DNA of 32,787 nt, from positions 1-32,787 of the IMG/VR virus record IMGVR_UViG_3300047408_000182. One strand, given 5' to 3'. Under the pieces are notes generated by a model that saw only the letters and a list, made by a program, of their open reading frames with translations, did not search any database and had not been told where the DNA came from. Source of the stretch: a virus. Shown one piece after another: positions 1 to 8,924 of this stretch. Position 1 is the stretch's first letter. Every line of letters starts with the position of its first letter. A program made the position numbers and the translations under genes.

Positions 1-2
1 TA

Positions 3-53
3 CAGGTGCAGTGGATCGACAAGTGGATGATGAGCGAGGCAAGGTTAGGCTAA
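3..53 (+). CDS. C-terminal end of an upstream gene (partial)
   Basis: Only the last 16 codons are inside the window. The frame reads QVQWIDKWMMSEARLG and stops at a TAA. A hairpin that looks like a terminator begins ten bases later, which fits the end of an operon. A second frame is also open from the window edge to a TAA at 62-64, so the frame choice rests only on the more protein-like composition. The function cannot be told from this fragment. Confidence 0.35.
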   Translation, partial: QVQWIDKWMMSEARLG

Positions 54-62
54 TCAGAAGGT

Positions 63-101
63 AAGAATAATCTTCTCCTCGCGATGGAGGAATATTCTTT
101 T
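63..101 (+). terminator. Probable rho-independent terminator after the upstream operon
   Basis: An outer stem pairs AAGAATA (63-69) with TATTCTT (93-99). An inner stem pairs TCCTC (76-80) with GAGGA (87-91) around a six-base loop. A bulge lies on the left side. The right arm runs into four T residues (98-101). It sits directly after the partial CDS, which supports a role in ending that transcript, but the T tract is short. Confidence 0.45.
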
Positions 102-292
102 GCGTTACCGGGGGGGGTCTAAAAATACAAAAAAGGCCAAAAGTGATAACCGCCCCCCTTACTCATCCCGGCGTTCTTTCTGCGCACGGATTGGGGTTTG
201 ACCCCCAAGGCACGGTTGGGGGGAGAAATTTCTTCTACGTCTGGCCCACCTCTGACTGGAGCGGATTCCGGCCTCATCTTGAGGGGGGACTA
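102..292. other. Gene-free stretch before the packaging genes, with G-runs
   Basis: No convincing gene is seen. There is a run of eight G (110-117), an A-rich patch (121-136) and further runs of five or six G or C. A GTG-started frame (143-331) is open and ends at the small terminase start, but it lacks a good ribosome site at its beginning. It is treated as chance except for its last 13 codons. Confidence 0.3.
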
Positions 293-331
293 ATGAGCAT
301 GCGGCTACAACCCACGATGGGGTCAAACTGA
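293..331 (+). CDS. Candidate 12-residue leader ORF coupled to the small terminase
   Basis: The ORF reads MSMRLQPTMGSN. It is preceded by a very strong purine-rich ribosome site, GAGGGGGG at 281-288. Its TGA stop shares one base with the ATG of the small terminase gene at 331, so ribosomes ending here could restart there. The terminase start itself has only a distant GGGG. This arrangement suggests translational coupling. A real peptide function is not implied. Confidence 0.35.
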   Translation: MSMRLQPTMGSN

Positions 332-657
332 TGCCGAAGACAGGCTATCGCCCTGGCGCGGGCCGCCCACCCCGCAAGTCCAAGATCCCGACGCCCTACC
401 CGGTGCCGAACGACATCGTGGCGGATGCGCAGGCGGCCAGGATGGAGCCGCTGGAATACATGCTGGCGGTTCTGAACGATCCGGCTGCCGATGCGACGCG
501 GCGCGACCGGATGGCAATCGCGGCGGCGCCGTATTGTCATCCGCGGATAGCCGATATCGCTAAAGGCAAGAAGGATAGGCAGGCTGAGGCTGCGGAGACG
601 GCGGGTGCCGGCACGGCGTGGGCTGGGGATCTGGAGTTCGAGGGCCGGGCTAACTAG
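331..657 (+). CDS. terS: Terminase small subunit (putative)
   Basis: This 108-residue protein carries the N-terminal Gly-Ala-Gly-Arg-Pro-Pro element at about residues 8-13 that is common in phage small terminases of rhizobial and other proteobacterial phages. A basic patch and a helical middle follow. The small subunit recognises phage DNA at the packaging start and recruits the large subunit. The next gene is a clear large terminase, which is the main support for the call. The two genes may overlap by about 50 bases if the GTG at 605 starts the large subunit. The start at 331 overlaps the stop of a short leader ORF. The C-terminal part (about residues 75-108) is Ala, Gly and Glu rich and probably disordered. 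Confidence 0.7.
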   Translation: MPKTGYRPGAGRPPRKSKIPTPYPVPNDIVADAQAARMEPLEYMLAVLNDPAADATRRDRMAIAAAPYCHPRIADIAKGKKDRQAEAAETAGAGTAWAGDLEFEGRAN

Positions 658-667
658 TGAGCCAAAG

Positions 668-2344
668 ATGCTGACGCAGTCCTGGGACACGAGCTGTGTG
701 GACTGGGAAGAGCGCATTCTGTCCGGGCGCTCGCTGGTGCCGGAGCTGCCGCTGTTCCGCGGCGAGGCGGCGAAGGCGCTGCGGGTGTTCAAGCGGCTAC
801 GGCTACCGGACGTGATCGGGACGCCAACGATGGGGGAGGCCTGCGGGCCGTGGTTTTACCCAATCGTCGAGGCGTTGTTCGGCTCGTACGATCCAGCGAC
901 CAATATCCGGCACATCTCGGAGGTGTTCCAGCTCATTCCGAAGGGGAACAGCAAGAGCTCGAACGGGGGTGCGGTGATGGTCACGGCGCTGATCGTCAAC
1001 CGTCGCCCGGAGGCCGAGTTTTTGTTCATAGCGCCGACGATGGAAGTTGCGGCGATTGCCTACAAGCAGGCGAAGGGCACGATCAAGCTTGATCCGGAGC
1101 TCGCCAAGATTTTCCAGGTGCAGGATAATTTCAAGAGGATCACGCACCGGGTGTCGGGCGCAACGCTGCAGATCAAGGCAGCCGACACGGACGTGATCAC
1201 GGGGTCAAAAGCACTGGGGACGATGATTGATGAGACTCACCAGTTTGCCAAGAAGTCGAATGCGGCCGACATCTTCATCGAGCTCCGCGGCGCGCTGACC
1301 AAGCGGTCGGATGGGTTCTTGTTTCAGACGACGACGCAGAGCAAGCAGTCGCCGAGCGGCGTGTTTGCGTCCGAACTGGCGATGGCGCGCTCGGTGCGCG
1401 ACGGCAAGATGCGGATGCCGTTGTTGCCGGTGCTGTACGAGCTGCCGGATCGGCTGGCGCGTGACGGCGGCTGGACGGACCGCCGGTATTGGCCGCTAGT
1501 CAATCCAAACTTGGGGCGTTCGACCAACGAGGACTTTCTGGCGCGGGAGGTGATGCGTGCCGAGGCGGATGGGCCTGGGGCGCTCGCGCTGATTGCAAGC
1601 CAGCATTTCAACGTCCAGATTGGCATGTCGCTGCGTGTTGATGGCTGGGTTGGTGCGCGCTTCTGGCAAGCGGCTGAAGATCCCGCACTCACGCTCGAGG
1701 AGATATTGATCCGGTCGGAAGTGGTCGTCGTTGGGATTGATGGCGGCGGGCTTGATGACCTGTTCGGCCTCGCCGTGGTCGGTCGCTGTCGAGAGACCAG
1801 CGACTGGCTCGTTTGGACGCATGCGTGGTGTCATCGCAGCGTGCTCGAGCTGCGCAAGTCGATCGCGTCGCGGCTCGAGCAGGCGCAGGCCGCGGGCGAA
1901 CTCACGATTGTCGAGCATGCGGCCGAGGACATCGAGCAGATCGTCGCGCTGATCGCCGACATTGACCGGCGTAAGTTGTTGGCCTGTGTGGCGGTCGACC
2001 CGGCCGGGCTAGGTGAGTTCATCGAGGCCCTCAGGGCCATCGATATCACGCAAGATGGCGATCGCGTGGTAGGCGCGCCACAGGGTTATCAGTTGATGAA
2101 TGCGATCAAGACGACCGAAAGAAAAGTTGAAAACGGGACGCTAAAGCATGCGCCGTCTACACTGATGAGCTGGTGTGTGGGGAATATCAAGATCGAGCCG
2201 ACGGCGACGGCGATCCGCGCCACCAAGCAGCAGGCCGGCGATGCGAAGATCGACCCCGTGATGGCATTGTTTGATGCGGTCACCGTGATGGTGCGCGATC
2301 CAAAACCGCATGGGTACGTCGACATTGAGGCTCTTATCGCTTAG
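668..2344 (+). CDS. terL: Terminase large subunit (packaging ATPase and nuclease)
   Basis: The 558-residue product is the motor that pumps DNA into the prohead and cuts the concatemer. The ATPase half has a P-loop variant, PKGNSKSS at residues 91-98, and a Walker B strand ending in Asp188-Glu189. The nuclease half shows the expected acidic residues: Asp358 in GIDGGG, Asp444 in VDPAG and Asp536 near LFDAV. Length and order match HK97/lambdoid-type large terminases. The ATG at 668 is preferred because homologous proteins begin just before the motif rich in Trp, Cys and Asp seen here at residues 6-13. An in-frame GTG at 605 has GGAG seven bases upstream and would add 21 residues while overlapping the small subunit gene. 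Confidence 0.93.
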   Translation: MLTQSWDTSCVDWEERILSGRSLVPELPLFRGEAAKALRVFKRLRLPDVIGTPTMGEACGPWFYPIVEALFGSYDPATNIRHISEVFQLIPKGNSKSSNGGAVMVTALIVNRRPEAEFLFIAPTMEVAAIAYKQAKGTIKLDPELAKIFQVQDNFKRITHRVSGATLQIKAADTDVITGSKALGTMIDETHQFAKKSNAADIFIELRGALTKRSDGFLFQTTTQSKQSPSGVFASELAMARSVRDGKMRMPLLPVLYELPDRLARDGGWTDRRYWPLVNPNLGRSTNEDFLAREVMRAEADGPGALALIASQHFNVQIGMSLRVDGWVGARFWQAAEDPALTLEEILIRSEVVVVGIDGGGLDDLFGLAVVGRCRETSDWLVWTHAWCHRSVLELRKSIASRLEQAQAAGELTIVEHAAEDIEQIVALIADIDRRKLLACVAVDPAGLGEFIEALRAIDITQDGDRVVGAPQGYQLMNAIKTTERKVENGTLKHAPSTLMSWCVGNIKIEPTATAIRATKQQAGDAKIDPVMALFDAVTVMVRDPKPHGYVDIEALIA

Positions 2345-2795
2345 GGAAACTGCTCGGCATGCGCCGCCGCCGAAGAGTTTGGTGAGGGAGGCTTTGCACA
2401 ATCCGTTGCAGGATCGGCTAATCGGAGGATCGTTAGTGGCAGCTAGGTCATATTTGCCTGTCGTCTCAGCCAGCAGGTTCTACGTCCCCGGATGTTGCGC
2501 CGTCTTCGCTTCCCTCACCGAACCCTTCGGGGGTTCTCTCTGTGCCTACTCAAGTGTTTCGGCATTCCCATCTCTGTCCTGATAATTGGAATATACAGTA
2601 TTCGTTTGAGCATGCAATAGTATTAGTGACGCTATTCTTGGTTATATTTTGGACAACGTAGTAAATACCTGAATAACACGAGAGTATGCGGCCAGGGCTT
2701 GGTCCGACGCCCCTCGGTCGCATCGCCCGCCGTCGCGAGCCACGCTTAGCCACGCGGACGCGGCGGCGGGCACCAACCACGAGAAGGAGAACCTC
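2345..2795. other. 450-base gene-free region with an AT-rich island
   Basis: No frame here has both a start and a plausible product. A plus-strand frame covering 2310-2582 is overlapped by the terminase and looks like chance. Positions 2581-2680 are 67 percent A+T by hand count, unlike everything around them. They hold -10-like hexamers, for example TATATT at 2643-2648, without a clean -35. The region separates the packaging genes from the head operon and probably carries a terminator and a promoter. Confidence 0.5.
2520..2536 (+). terminator. Hairpin, possible terminator after the terminase genes
   Basis: GAACCC (2520-2525) pairs perfectly with GGGTTC (2531-2536) around a five-base loop that includes the stable UUCG motif. 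The bases that follow are TCTCTCTGTG, a T-rich but broken tract. It lies 176 bases after the large terminase stop. It could be a weak terminator or an attenuator. Confidence 0.4.
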
Positions 2796-3152
2796 ATGCC
2801 GCTGACCGTTGTCGATGGGCCGACCATTGCGGCCGGCGAGTCGCTTTCCGACGGCGCCGATTGTTCGGCTGGGACCATCGTGCGCATCACCGTGCCGCAG
2901 GAATTCACGCCGGCAAACCTGACCTTCCAGGTGTCGAGCGACGGGAATTTCTATAACGACCTGCACACCGCGAACGGCGAGGAGATCACCGTCGCGGCCA
3001 AGCCGGACACCGGCATCGTGCTGGCCGAGGCATGGACGCGGTCCATCGCCTTCATCAAGTTTCGCTCGGGCACGCGCACGCATCCGGTCCCGCAACGCGA
3101 AGACTGCCGGTTCAGCGTCGCGGTCGAGACGAACGCACCGGCGGCGGGCTGA
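2796..3152 (+). CDS. Hypothetical phage protein at the start of the head operon
   Basis: This 118-residue protein is not recognised. It begins after a strong GAAGGAG ribosome site nine bases or so upstream. The sequence alternates short hydrophobic stretches with Gly, Asp and Thr, as expected for an all-beta fold, and has no membrane segment or signal peptide. A phrase near the middle (FQVSSDGNFYNDLH) looks like a beta-sandwich edge. Its place between the terminase and capsid genes fits a small structural or decoration protein, but this is inference only. Confidence 0.65.
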   Translation: MPLTVVDGPTIAAGESLSDGADCSAGTIVRITVPQEFTPANLTFQVSSDGNFYNDLHTANGEEITVAAKPDTGIVLAEAWTRSIAFIKFRSGTRTHPVPQREDCRFSVAVETNAPAAG

Positions 3153-3170
3153 AAACGGGGGAGCACGTCC

Positions 3171-3395
3171 ATGAGTCTCAGCGGGATTCTGCTCGGCATC
3201 ATCAACGTCGCCATCGTGGTCGGCATCCTGATGCTCGTGGGCGCAATCATCCTTTGGTTCTGCTCGTGGATGAGCCTCGCGGTGCCCAGCAACGTGCAGC
3301 GCGGTTACATCATCGTCGTGGCGCTGATCGGCTTGTACATGCTGGTCGCGCTGCTGCTCGGCATCCCAACGCTACATCTCATCAGGAGCGCGTAG
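3171..3395 (+). CDS. Small protein with two membrane helices
   Basis: The 74-residue product has two long hydrophobic segments, about residues 5-32 and 46-70, separated by a short polar turn with Pro, Ser and Asn. A GGGGAG ribosome site lies shortly upstream. The topology resembles class II holins, but the gene sits far from the endolysin and next to the capsid gene, so a holin role is uncertain. Other possibilities are a superinfection-exclusion or membrane-modifying protein. No family is recognised. Confidence 0.6.
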   Translation: MSLSGILLGIINVAIVVGILMLVGAIILWFCSWMSLAVPSNVQRGYIIVVALIGLYMLVALLLGIPTLHLIRSA

Positions 3396-3396
3396 C

Positions 3397-3441
3397 GTGA
3401 GTGCCGTCGACGCCGACGGCTGGCCGCTCGATCGGAAGTAA
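3397..3441 (+). CDS. Possible 14-codon ORF between the membrane protein and capsid genes
   Basis: A GTG start at 3397 lies eight bases after AGGAG (3384-3388) and directly after the previous stop. It encodes MSAVDADGWPLDRK and ends at TAA. The spacing is good, but so short a frame can occur by chance. It may serve only to carry ribosomes toward the next gene. Confidence 0.22.
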   Translation: MSAVDADGWPLDRK

Positions 3442-3467
3442 CTTCCAACTATTCGCAGGAGGCTGCC

Positions 3468-5609
3468 ATGGGTATGCGCCAGCGTCAGGGCGATCTCTAT
3501 CCGTCGCTCGACGAGTCGTATGTCGATTTCATGAGCCGCTGTGGCGACGAGATCGGCGACCAGGACGTGTGTCAGCTGATCTGGGAAGACGCCTGGGACG
3601 AGGACCGCAGCGCCAGGGACGGGGACATCCGTCACAAGACCAATGCCGGCGCCAAGAACGGCTTGGAGTATGTGCTGTCGGATGAGACGCCCGATCGCAT
3701 GGGCGACGTCATCATGGCCGATGGCTGGGACCTGACGAACTTCCAGAAAAATCCGGTCGCCTTGTTTGGGCATCAAAACAGCCTCCCGCCGATCGGCAAG
3801 TGGAAGAACTTGCGCATCGTCGACAAGCAGCTGCGCGGTAACCTCGAGCTCGCGGCAGCCGGCACCAGCGCGCGCATCGATGAAATTCGCAAGCTGGTCG
3901 AGGCCGACATCCTGCGCGCCGTCAGCGTGGGCTTTCGCCCGAAGGAATCCAGGCCGCGGCCGGAGTCTGATTTCGGCGTGTTCTTCACCAAGTCCGAGCT
4001 GATGGAGACCAGCCTGGTCTCGGTGCCAGCCAATCCGAATGCGCTGGCCATCGCCAAGTCGCTCAACATCTCGCCTGCCACCATCAATCTCGTTTTCGCC
4101 GGGAAAGGCAATGGAAACCGGATCAGACGGCGCGGGCTCACCGGCGGGCAAGCCGATACATCATCGCGAATAGGAAAGGGCGCGACCATGTCGCTCGCTC
4201 AAAAGATCAAAGAGAAAGAAAGTTTGATTCTTGAAAAGACCGGCAAGCTCGATGCGCTGCATGCGGCCGTCGGCGACGGCGACTATCCCGACGATTTGCT
4301 GGATACAGTGAAAAGGGCAAACGCCGAGATTACGCACGACAAGGAAGTGCTGGTGATGCTGCGCGATAGTGAGCGCAATCTCGCCATGACCAGTGACGAC
4401 GGCGGCCGTTCGCTGGTGGCGAGCAAGGGTAGTGGCACCCCGCTAAAGTTCTGGGAGGAGCGCCAGCCGCAACTGCCGGCGCAAAGACCGTTCGGCATTG
4501 AACGGAAAAAGCTCGATCCGATCGATCTGTTTTGTCGTGCCGGCGCCTTGAGCTTGCTGGCGTATCGCGACCGCAAGCCGGTGATGGATCTCACGCGCTC
4601 CATCTTTGGCGACGACGAACCGCTCAAGGCCGTGGTCGATTGGCAGACCAAGGCGGCCTCGGCCGCAGCCCTGACCACGGTTACCGGATGGGCGAAGGAA
4701 CTGGCGCAACAGATCGTCGTCGACTTCATGGACATCTTGATGCCGGCCTCGATATTCGGGCCGTTATCGGGCATGGGCCTGTCGCTCGGATTCGGCCGCA
4801 ACGCCAAAATCATTATCCCGACACGGTCGCGAACGCCGACTATCGCCGGCTCGTTCGTCGGTGAAGGGTTGCCAATTCCCGTTCGCCAGGGTGCGTTTAC
4901 GTCGCTCAGTCTGACTCCGATGAAAATGGCGGTCATCACGGTCTGGTCCAGGGAGCTGGACGAGCATTCGATCCCGGCCATCCAGGGGCTGTTGCGCGAT
5001 GCCGTTGTGTACGACACCGCGGTTGCGATTGACTCCATTCTGCTCGACGCCAACGCGGCGACGGCGATCCGGCCAGCCGGCATCCTCAATGGCGTCTCTG
5101 GCCTGACTCCGACTGCCGGCGGCGGCTTCGCCGCGCTTACCGGCGACATCAAGCAACTGTCGGGGGCCTTGCTCACCGGCACGCTCGGCAACGTGCGTAA
5201 GCCGGTCTGGCTGATGAATCCGCAACAGGTTAACAGCGCAGCGTTTGCCATCGCCACTGGCGCCGGTGTGTTTCCATACCGTGATGAGATCAGCCAGGGC
5301 CGCCTCGGTGGCTGGCCGATCATTCAGTCGGGAACGGTGCCGGCGGGAACGGTCATCGTTATCGATGCCGCCGATTTTGTCAGTGTCACCGGCGATGGGC
5401 CGCGCTTCGAGATCAGTGATCAAGCAACTCTGCACATGGAAGACACGACACCCACCGACATTTCCACGACGGGCACGCCAGCCGTGGTCGCCTTCCCGGC
5501 CAAGAGCATGTTCCAGACCGACATGCTGGCCTTGCGAATGATCATGCCGCTCACCTGGGCGATCCGCCGCACCGGTACGATCGCGTGGGTGGCCGGCGTT
5601 ACGTGGTGA
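3468..5609 (+). CDS. Fused HK97-type prohead protease and major capsid protein
   Basis: One 713-residue frame joins two normally separate head proteins. Residues 1-50 form an acidic lead-in. Residues 55-210 are a family S78 prohead protease with His102 (FGHQ), Ser153 (AVSVGF) and an acidic residue before the conserved SVPANPNA strand as the likely catalytic set. Residues 241-325 are charged and helical, like the delta scaffolding domain. Residues 345-713 are the HK97-fold capsid protein. The protease would cut the delta domain away during head maturation. A strong CAGGAGG precedes the start. An in-frame ATG at 4188 (Met241) has AGGAAAGGG upstream and could start a separate capsid subunit of 473 residues. 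Such fusions are known in HK97-like phages, and release of the capsid part would then rely on cleavage or internal initiation. Confidence 0.92.
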   Translation: MGMRQRQGDLYPSLDESYVDFMSRCGDEIGDQDVCQLIWEDAWDEDRSARDGDIRHKTNAGAKNGLEYVLSDETPDRMGDVIMADGWDLTNFQKNPVALFGHQNSLPPIGKWKNLRIVDKQLRGNLELAAAGTSARIDEIRKLVEADILRAVSVGFRPKESRPRPESDFGVFFTKSELMETSLVSVPANPNALAIAKSLNISPATINLVFAGKGNGNRIRRRGLTGGQADTSSRIGKGATMSLAQKIKEKESLILEKTGKLDALHAAVGDGDYPDDLLDTVKRANAEITHDKEVLVMLRDSERNLAMTSDDGGRSLVASKGSGTPLKFWEERQPQLPAQRPFGIERKKLDPIDLFCRAGALSLLAYRDRKPVMDLTRSIFGDDEPLKAVVDWQTKAASAAALTTVTGWAKELAQQIVVDFMDILMPASIFGPLSGMGLSLGFGRNAKIIIPTRSRTPTIAGSFVGEGLPIPVRQGAFTSLSLTPMKMAVITVWSRELDEHSIPAIQGLLRDAVVYDTAVAIDSILLDANAATAIRPAGILNGVSGLTPTAGGGFAALTGDIKQLSGALLTGTLGNVRKPVWLMNPQQVNSAAFAIATGAGVFPYRDEISQGRLGGWPIIQSGTVPAGTVIVIDAADFVSVTGDGPRFEISDQATLHMEDTTPTDISTTGTPAVVAFPAKSMFQTDMLALRMIMPLTWAIRRTGTIAWVAGVTW

Positions 5610-5652
5610 CCTGGTTCATCCTGAACTTTCCCGCAACAGAAGGAGGTCCACC

Positions 5653-5934
5653 GTGACCGACGAGCAGACCAAACACGCCGAGGCCGTCAAGAAGCGCCTG
5701 GACGAAGAACGGACGGCACGCGAGAAAGCACACGCTGAGCAGCGCGAAGCGCAGGGTGCAATCAAGCCAACGCCGACCCAAGCCGAGAATGATGCGGCCG
5801 CCATGGGGGTCCACATCATCGAGCACGAGCACGATGGCAGCCCCGTGCCAGAACCGCAGACCAAGCAGGCTGAGCCTGCCAAAAAGACCGAGCGCGGCAG
5901 CTACCAGACCAAGGTCGCGACCCCATCGACATGA
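5653..5934 (+). CDS. Small charged coiled-coil protein between capsid and portal genes
   Basis: This 93-residue protein starts at GTG after a near-perfect AGGAGGT site. Residues 1-37 are a run of Glu, Lys, Arg and Ala with heptad-like spacing, probably a coiled coil. The rest is Pro, Glu and Lys rich and looks disordered. Its stop overlaps the portal start in an ATGA, so the two are translationally coupled. No family is recognised. The position suggests a head assembly accessory, but there is no motif to prove it. Confidence 0.7.
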   Translation: MTDEQTKHAEAVKKRLDEERTAREKAHAEQREAQGAIKPTPTQAENDAAAMGVHIIEHEHDGSPVPEPQTKQAEPAKKTERGSYQTKVATPST

Positions 5935-7361
5935 CCGTCCGTGCCTTTCTGACGCGCGTTGCGGGCCAGCTTATCGGCAAGGGCGAAGGCGACTACCGGC
6001 CCGGCCCGTATTATTTACCGGTCACCGGCGGGTGGCTGCCCGCCGGCGTTGCCGACAACTGGTGGCAGCAGGGCTATACGCCGACCAGCCTCGGCACGCA
6101 GTCGGCCATGGTCGAAGCTTGCGTTTCGGCCTATGCGCAGACCGTTGCCATGTGTCCGGGCGATCATTGGCGGCTCAACGACAAAGGCGGCCGCGAGCGC
6201 GTCAAGACTTCGGCGCTCTCGCGCTTGCTTCGCCATCCCAACGACTATCAGTCGATCTCGGACTTTCTGCTGAACGCGACGCGGGCGCTCTATCTCGAAG
6301 GCAACTGCTATGCGCTCGGGCTACGTAATTCGCGATTCGAGATCGACGAACTGCATCTGATGGACCCGCTGATGTCGTATCCGCGGCTCGCTGTCGACGG
6401 CGAGATTTTCTATCAGCTGTTCGGCAACCAGGTGGTCGAAAAGCGGCTCGGCGGCGAGCCGCTGATCGTGCCGCAACGCGACGTCCTGCACATCCGTTTG
6501 CACACAGTGAAGCATCGCTGGCCGGTCCCGCTGGTCGGCGAGAGCCCGATCGTCGCCGCCTACAGCGACATCGGCATCAACAGCGCGATCGCGCGCCAAC
6601 AGATGGGGTACTACCTCAACGAGGCACGGCCATCGGCGGTGCTCTCGACCGACCTGGAGATCAAACGGGAGGAAGTCCAACAGCTGCGCGACCGCTGGAA
6701 CGATCAGACCAAGGGCCTGCATCAGGGCGGCACACCGATCCTCACCCACGGGCTGAAAGTCCAGCCCTGGTCGCAGGGCGGCAAGGATGCTGCCACGGCC
6801 GATATCATGAAACTGTCGAACGAACACATTGCGCTCGCGTTCCGCATCCCGCTGCAGATCCTCGGTATCGGCGGCACCCCGTACAGTTCGACCGAATTGC
6901 TGATGCAGAGCTGGGTCGCAAGCGGATTGGGATTTGCGCTCAATCATATCGAGGAAGCGTTCGGCCTGCTATTCGGCCTCAAAGGCCAGCCCGACGAGTA
7001 TGTCGAATTCGACACCGCGGCGCTGTTGCGCTCGGCGATGAAGGACCGCATCGAGAGCCTGGCGCAAGGTGTGCAAGGCGGCATCTTCGCCCCGAACGAA
7101 GCGCGTGCGCTCGAAGGCTACGAGGCAGTTCCGTTCGGCGACGAGCCGCGCGTCCAGCAGCAGGTCGTGCCGCTCAGCCAGGTCGGGAAGACCCCTCCCG
7201 CACCTGCGCCGGCCGCACCACCCGCGCCACCACCCGCGCCGGACGATCAGAAGTTGCCTCCCGCGCCGCCGAAAAAGGGCAATCGCGATGACATTGCACG
7301 AGAGGTCCGAAACGTCCTTGCCGCCGCCGATCGATTCGGACGCCGCCGACTGTCTGCTTGA
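5931..7361 (+). CDS. Portal protein (HK97 family)
   Basis: The 476-residue product is the dodecameric ring through which DNA enters and leaves the head. Residues 1-400 follow the HK97-type portal pattern: an N-terminal segment with a conserved run of Ala, Tyr and Thr around VSAYAQTVA, the RLLRHPND motif near residue 100, the LEGNCYA strand, and the helical stem and crown region including [12 protein letters not shown] and the [10 protein letters not shown] stretch. The last 70 residues are rich in Pro and Ala and then basic, probably a flexible tail inside the head. The gene comes after the capsid gene rather than before it, which is the reverse of the HK97 order. Confidence 0.92.
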   Translation: MTVRAFLTRVAGQLIGKGEGDYRPGPYYLPVTGGWLPAGVADNWWQQGYTPTSLGTQSAMVEACVSAYAQTVAMCPGDHWRLNDKGGRERVKTSALSRLLRHPNDYQSISDFLLNATRALYLEGNCYALGLRNSRFEIDELHLMDPLMSYPRLAVDGEIFYQLFGNQVVEKRLGGEPLIVPQRDVLHIRLHTVKHRWPVPLVGESPIVAAYSDIGINSAIARQQMGYYLNEARPSAVLSTDLEIKREEVQQLRDRWNDQTKGLHQGGTPILTHGLKVQPWSQGGKDAATADIMKLSNEHIALAFRIPLQILGIGGTPYSSTELLMQSWVASGLGFALNHIEEAFGLLFGLKGQPDEYVEFDTAALLRSAMKDRIESLAQGVQGGIFAPNEARALEGYEAVPFGDEPRVQQQVVPLSQVGKTPPAPAPAAPPAPPPAPDDQKLPPAPPKKGNRDDIAREVRNVLAAADRFGRRRLSA

Positions 7362-8283
7362 GGCCTGGCGCGAGGCGCTCGGCGCGGTGCTCGATACCGA
7401 GCGCCAGCAGTGGCAGCGCGAGCGGTTGCTGATCGAGGCGCAGGCGCAGGCGACGATCGCCGAGGTACGGGCCGGTGTCGCCGAGAAGCTCGCGGCATTC
7501 GAGCGCCAGGTCGCCGACAGGCTGGCGACGGTGCGCGACGGCGAACCGGGGCCGGCTGGCCCGCCCGGCGAATGCGGCGCCATTGGGCCACAGGGGCCCG
7601 CTGGTCTGCCCGGCGAAGCCGGGGCGCCTGGGGCCGCGGGCGAGCCCGGGGCGCAAGGAGCGGCTGGCGCAGCCGGGGCTGACGGCCTTCCAGGCGCGAC
7701 CGGCGAGCGCGGCCTGCCTGGACCGGCCGGCGAGCCGGGACCGGCTGGGCCGCAGGGCGTTTCCGGCGTGCTCTCGCTGGCGCGCGAGTGGGTGTCGGAT
7801 ACCGTCCATTATGCCGGCACCGTGGTGATCCATGCCGGCGGCACCTTCCAAGCCGCCCGCGATACCGGGCAGGCGCCGGGGCACACTGATTGGGTCTGCC
7901 TAGCGCGGCCCGGCCACGACGCGGCGATGCCGCAAGTGCGCGGCACCTTTAGCGAGGTCGGGACCTATGTGGCGCTCGACATCGTCGCGCTCGGCGGTTC
8001 GAGCTTCATCGCCCGGCGCGATGGGCCTGGCCCCTGCCCGGGCGATGGCTGGCAATTGATCGCCTCGGCCGGCAAGCCGGGCATCAAAGGTTCCCCAGGC
8101 GAGCGCGGCGAGCGTGGTGAAGCAGGCGCGCGCGGCCTGCCTGGCGTCTCGGCGCCGGTCATCATCGGCTGGACCGTCGATAGTGCCGCCTACACCGCCA
8201 GGCCGATCCTGTCCGATAAGAGCGAAGCGCCGCCGCTCGAGCTGCGCAGCCTGTTCGAGCAGTTCCACGACGAGGCGCGCTGA
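7288..8283 (+). CDS. Collagen-like protein with carbohydrate-binding-like modules
   Basis: The ATG at 7288 gives 331 residues and overlaps the portal gene by 74 bases. Residues 20-82 are a charged helix, likely a trimerising coiled coil. Residues 85-157 are uninterrupted Gly-X-Y triplets, as in a collagen triple helix. Residues 167-206 and 218-258 are two short repeats with spaced Trp and aromatic residues, such as the [16 protein letters not shown] pattern, which resemble carbohydrate-binding modules of the chitinase CBM5/12 type. A second short collagen stretch covers 262-286. The product is probably an elongated surface fibre or head decoration that touches host or environmental glycans. 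The longer open frame from 7069 is Arg-rich before this ATG and is the shadow of the portal gene. The stop shares a base with the next start (TGATG). Confidence 0.75.
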   Translation: MTLHERSETSLPPPIDSDAADCLLEAWREALGAVLDTERQQWQRERLLIEAQAQATIAEVRAGVAEKLAAFERQVADRLATVRDGEPGPAGPPGECGAIGPQGPAGLPGEAGAPGAAGEPGAQGAAGAAGADGLPGATGERGLPGPAGEPGPAGPQGVSGVLSLAREWVSDTVHYAGTVVIHAGGTFQAARDTGQAPGHTDWVCLARPGHDAAMPQVRGTFSEVGTYVALDIVALGGSSFIARRDGPGPCPGDGWQLIASAGKPGIKGSPGERGERGEAGARGLPGVSAPVIIGWTVDSAAYTARPILSDKSEAPPLELRSLFEQFHDEAR

Positions 8284-8924
8284 TGGCGGATATCTCGGTC
8301 AAGGTGCTGACGCCGGCCGACAGCTACGCACTGCTGACGCTGGACGAGTTGAAGGCCATTCTTAACGTGCCGCTGACCGACACCAGCGAGGACGCGCAGC
8401 TGCAAATGTGGATCGATCAGTACAGCGACGCGATCGCCACCCTGTGCAATCGCGTGTTTGCGTATGAGCAAGTCGCGGAGACCTGGCGTGGCGACCTGCC
8501 GCCATTCGACACACCGCGCTTGTTCCTGACGCGTTATCCGGTCGCCGACGCCGACATCACGGCGGTGGAGTCGCCGCGCGGCAGTGTCCTCGACCCAGCG
8601 AGCTACGAGATTGAGAACGCATCTGGCAAGCTGCGCATCGAGGGCGCCTGGACCGAGCCGGTCATGGTCACCTATAGCGGCGGCTATCGTTTGCCGGACG
8701 AGGCGCCACCGGCACTTAAGGCGGCGACCGGGCTGTTGATCCAGGCGGCGCGCGCGCAGGCGCGCCTCAGCGGCACCGCCGGTGTGCGGTTGATCATGCA
8801 CCAGGACACGCGCGTGCAGTATTCCGACCCGGTGCAGATGTACGGCAAGGTCGGCTCGCCGATTCAGGCGGCGACAGATACCGTTGCCGACATGCTCGGC
8901 AAATACATGCGGTTCTACGTTTGA
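8283..8924 (+). CDS. Head-tail connector (gp6-like)
   Basis: This 213-residue protein has the layout of HK97 gp6-type connectors. An N-terminal LLTLDELKAILNV element is followed by a helix with an Asp-Ala-Gln-Leu core (residues 30-50), then a beta stretch and the typical VTYSGGYRLPDEAPPALKAA motif near residues 128-148. Next comes a long helix with a run of Ala and Gln. Connectors sit under the portal ring and receive the neck proteins. The gene starts one base before the previous stop ends and finishes in a TGATG with the next gene, so translation is coupled on both sides. Confidence 0.85.
   Translation: MADISVKVLTPADSYALLTLDELKAILNVPLTDTSEDAQLQMWIDQYSDAIATLCNRVFAYEQVAETWRGDLPPFDTPRLFLTRYPVADADITAVESPRGSVLDPASYEIENASGKLRIEGAWTEPVMVTYSGGYRLPDEAPPALKAATGLLIQAARAQARLSGTAGVRLIMHQDTRVQYSDPVQMYGKVGSPIQAATDTVADMLGKYMRFYV

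Noticed and set aside
143-331. A 62-codon frame before the small terminase
   Set aside because: Its GTG start has no ribosome site and the first part reads across G- and C-runs. Only the last 13 codons, with their own strong site, are kept.
2310-2582. A plus-strand frame after the large terminase
   Set aside because: It starts inside the terminase gene, has no ribosome site and reads as random sequence.
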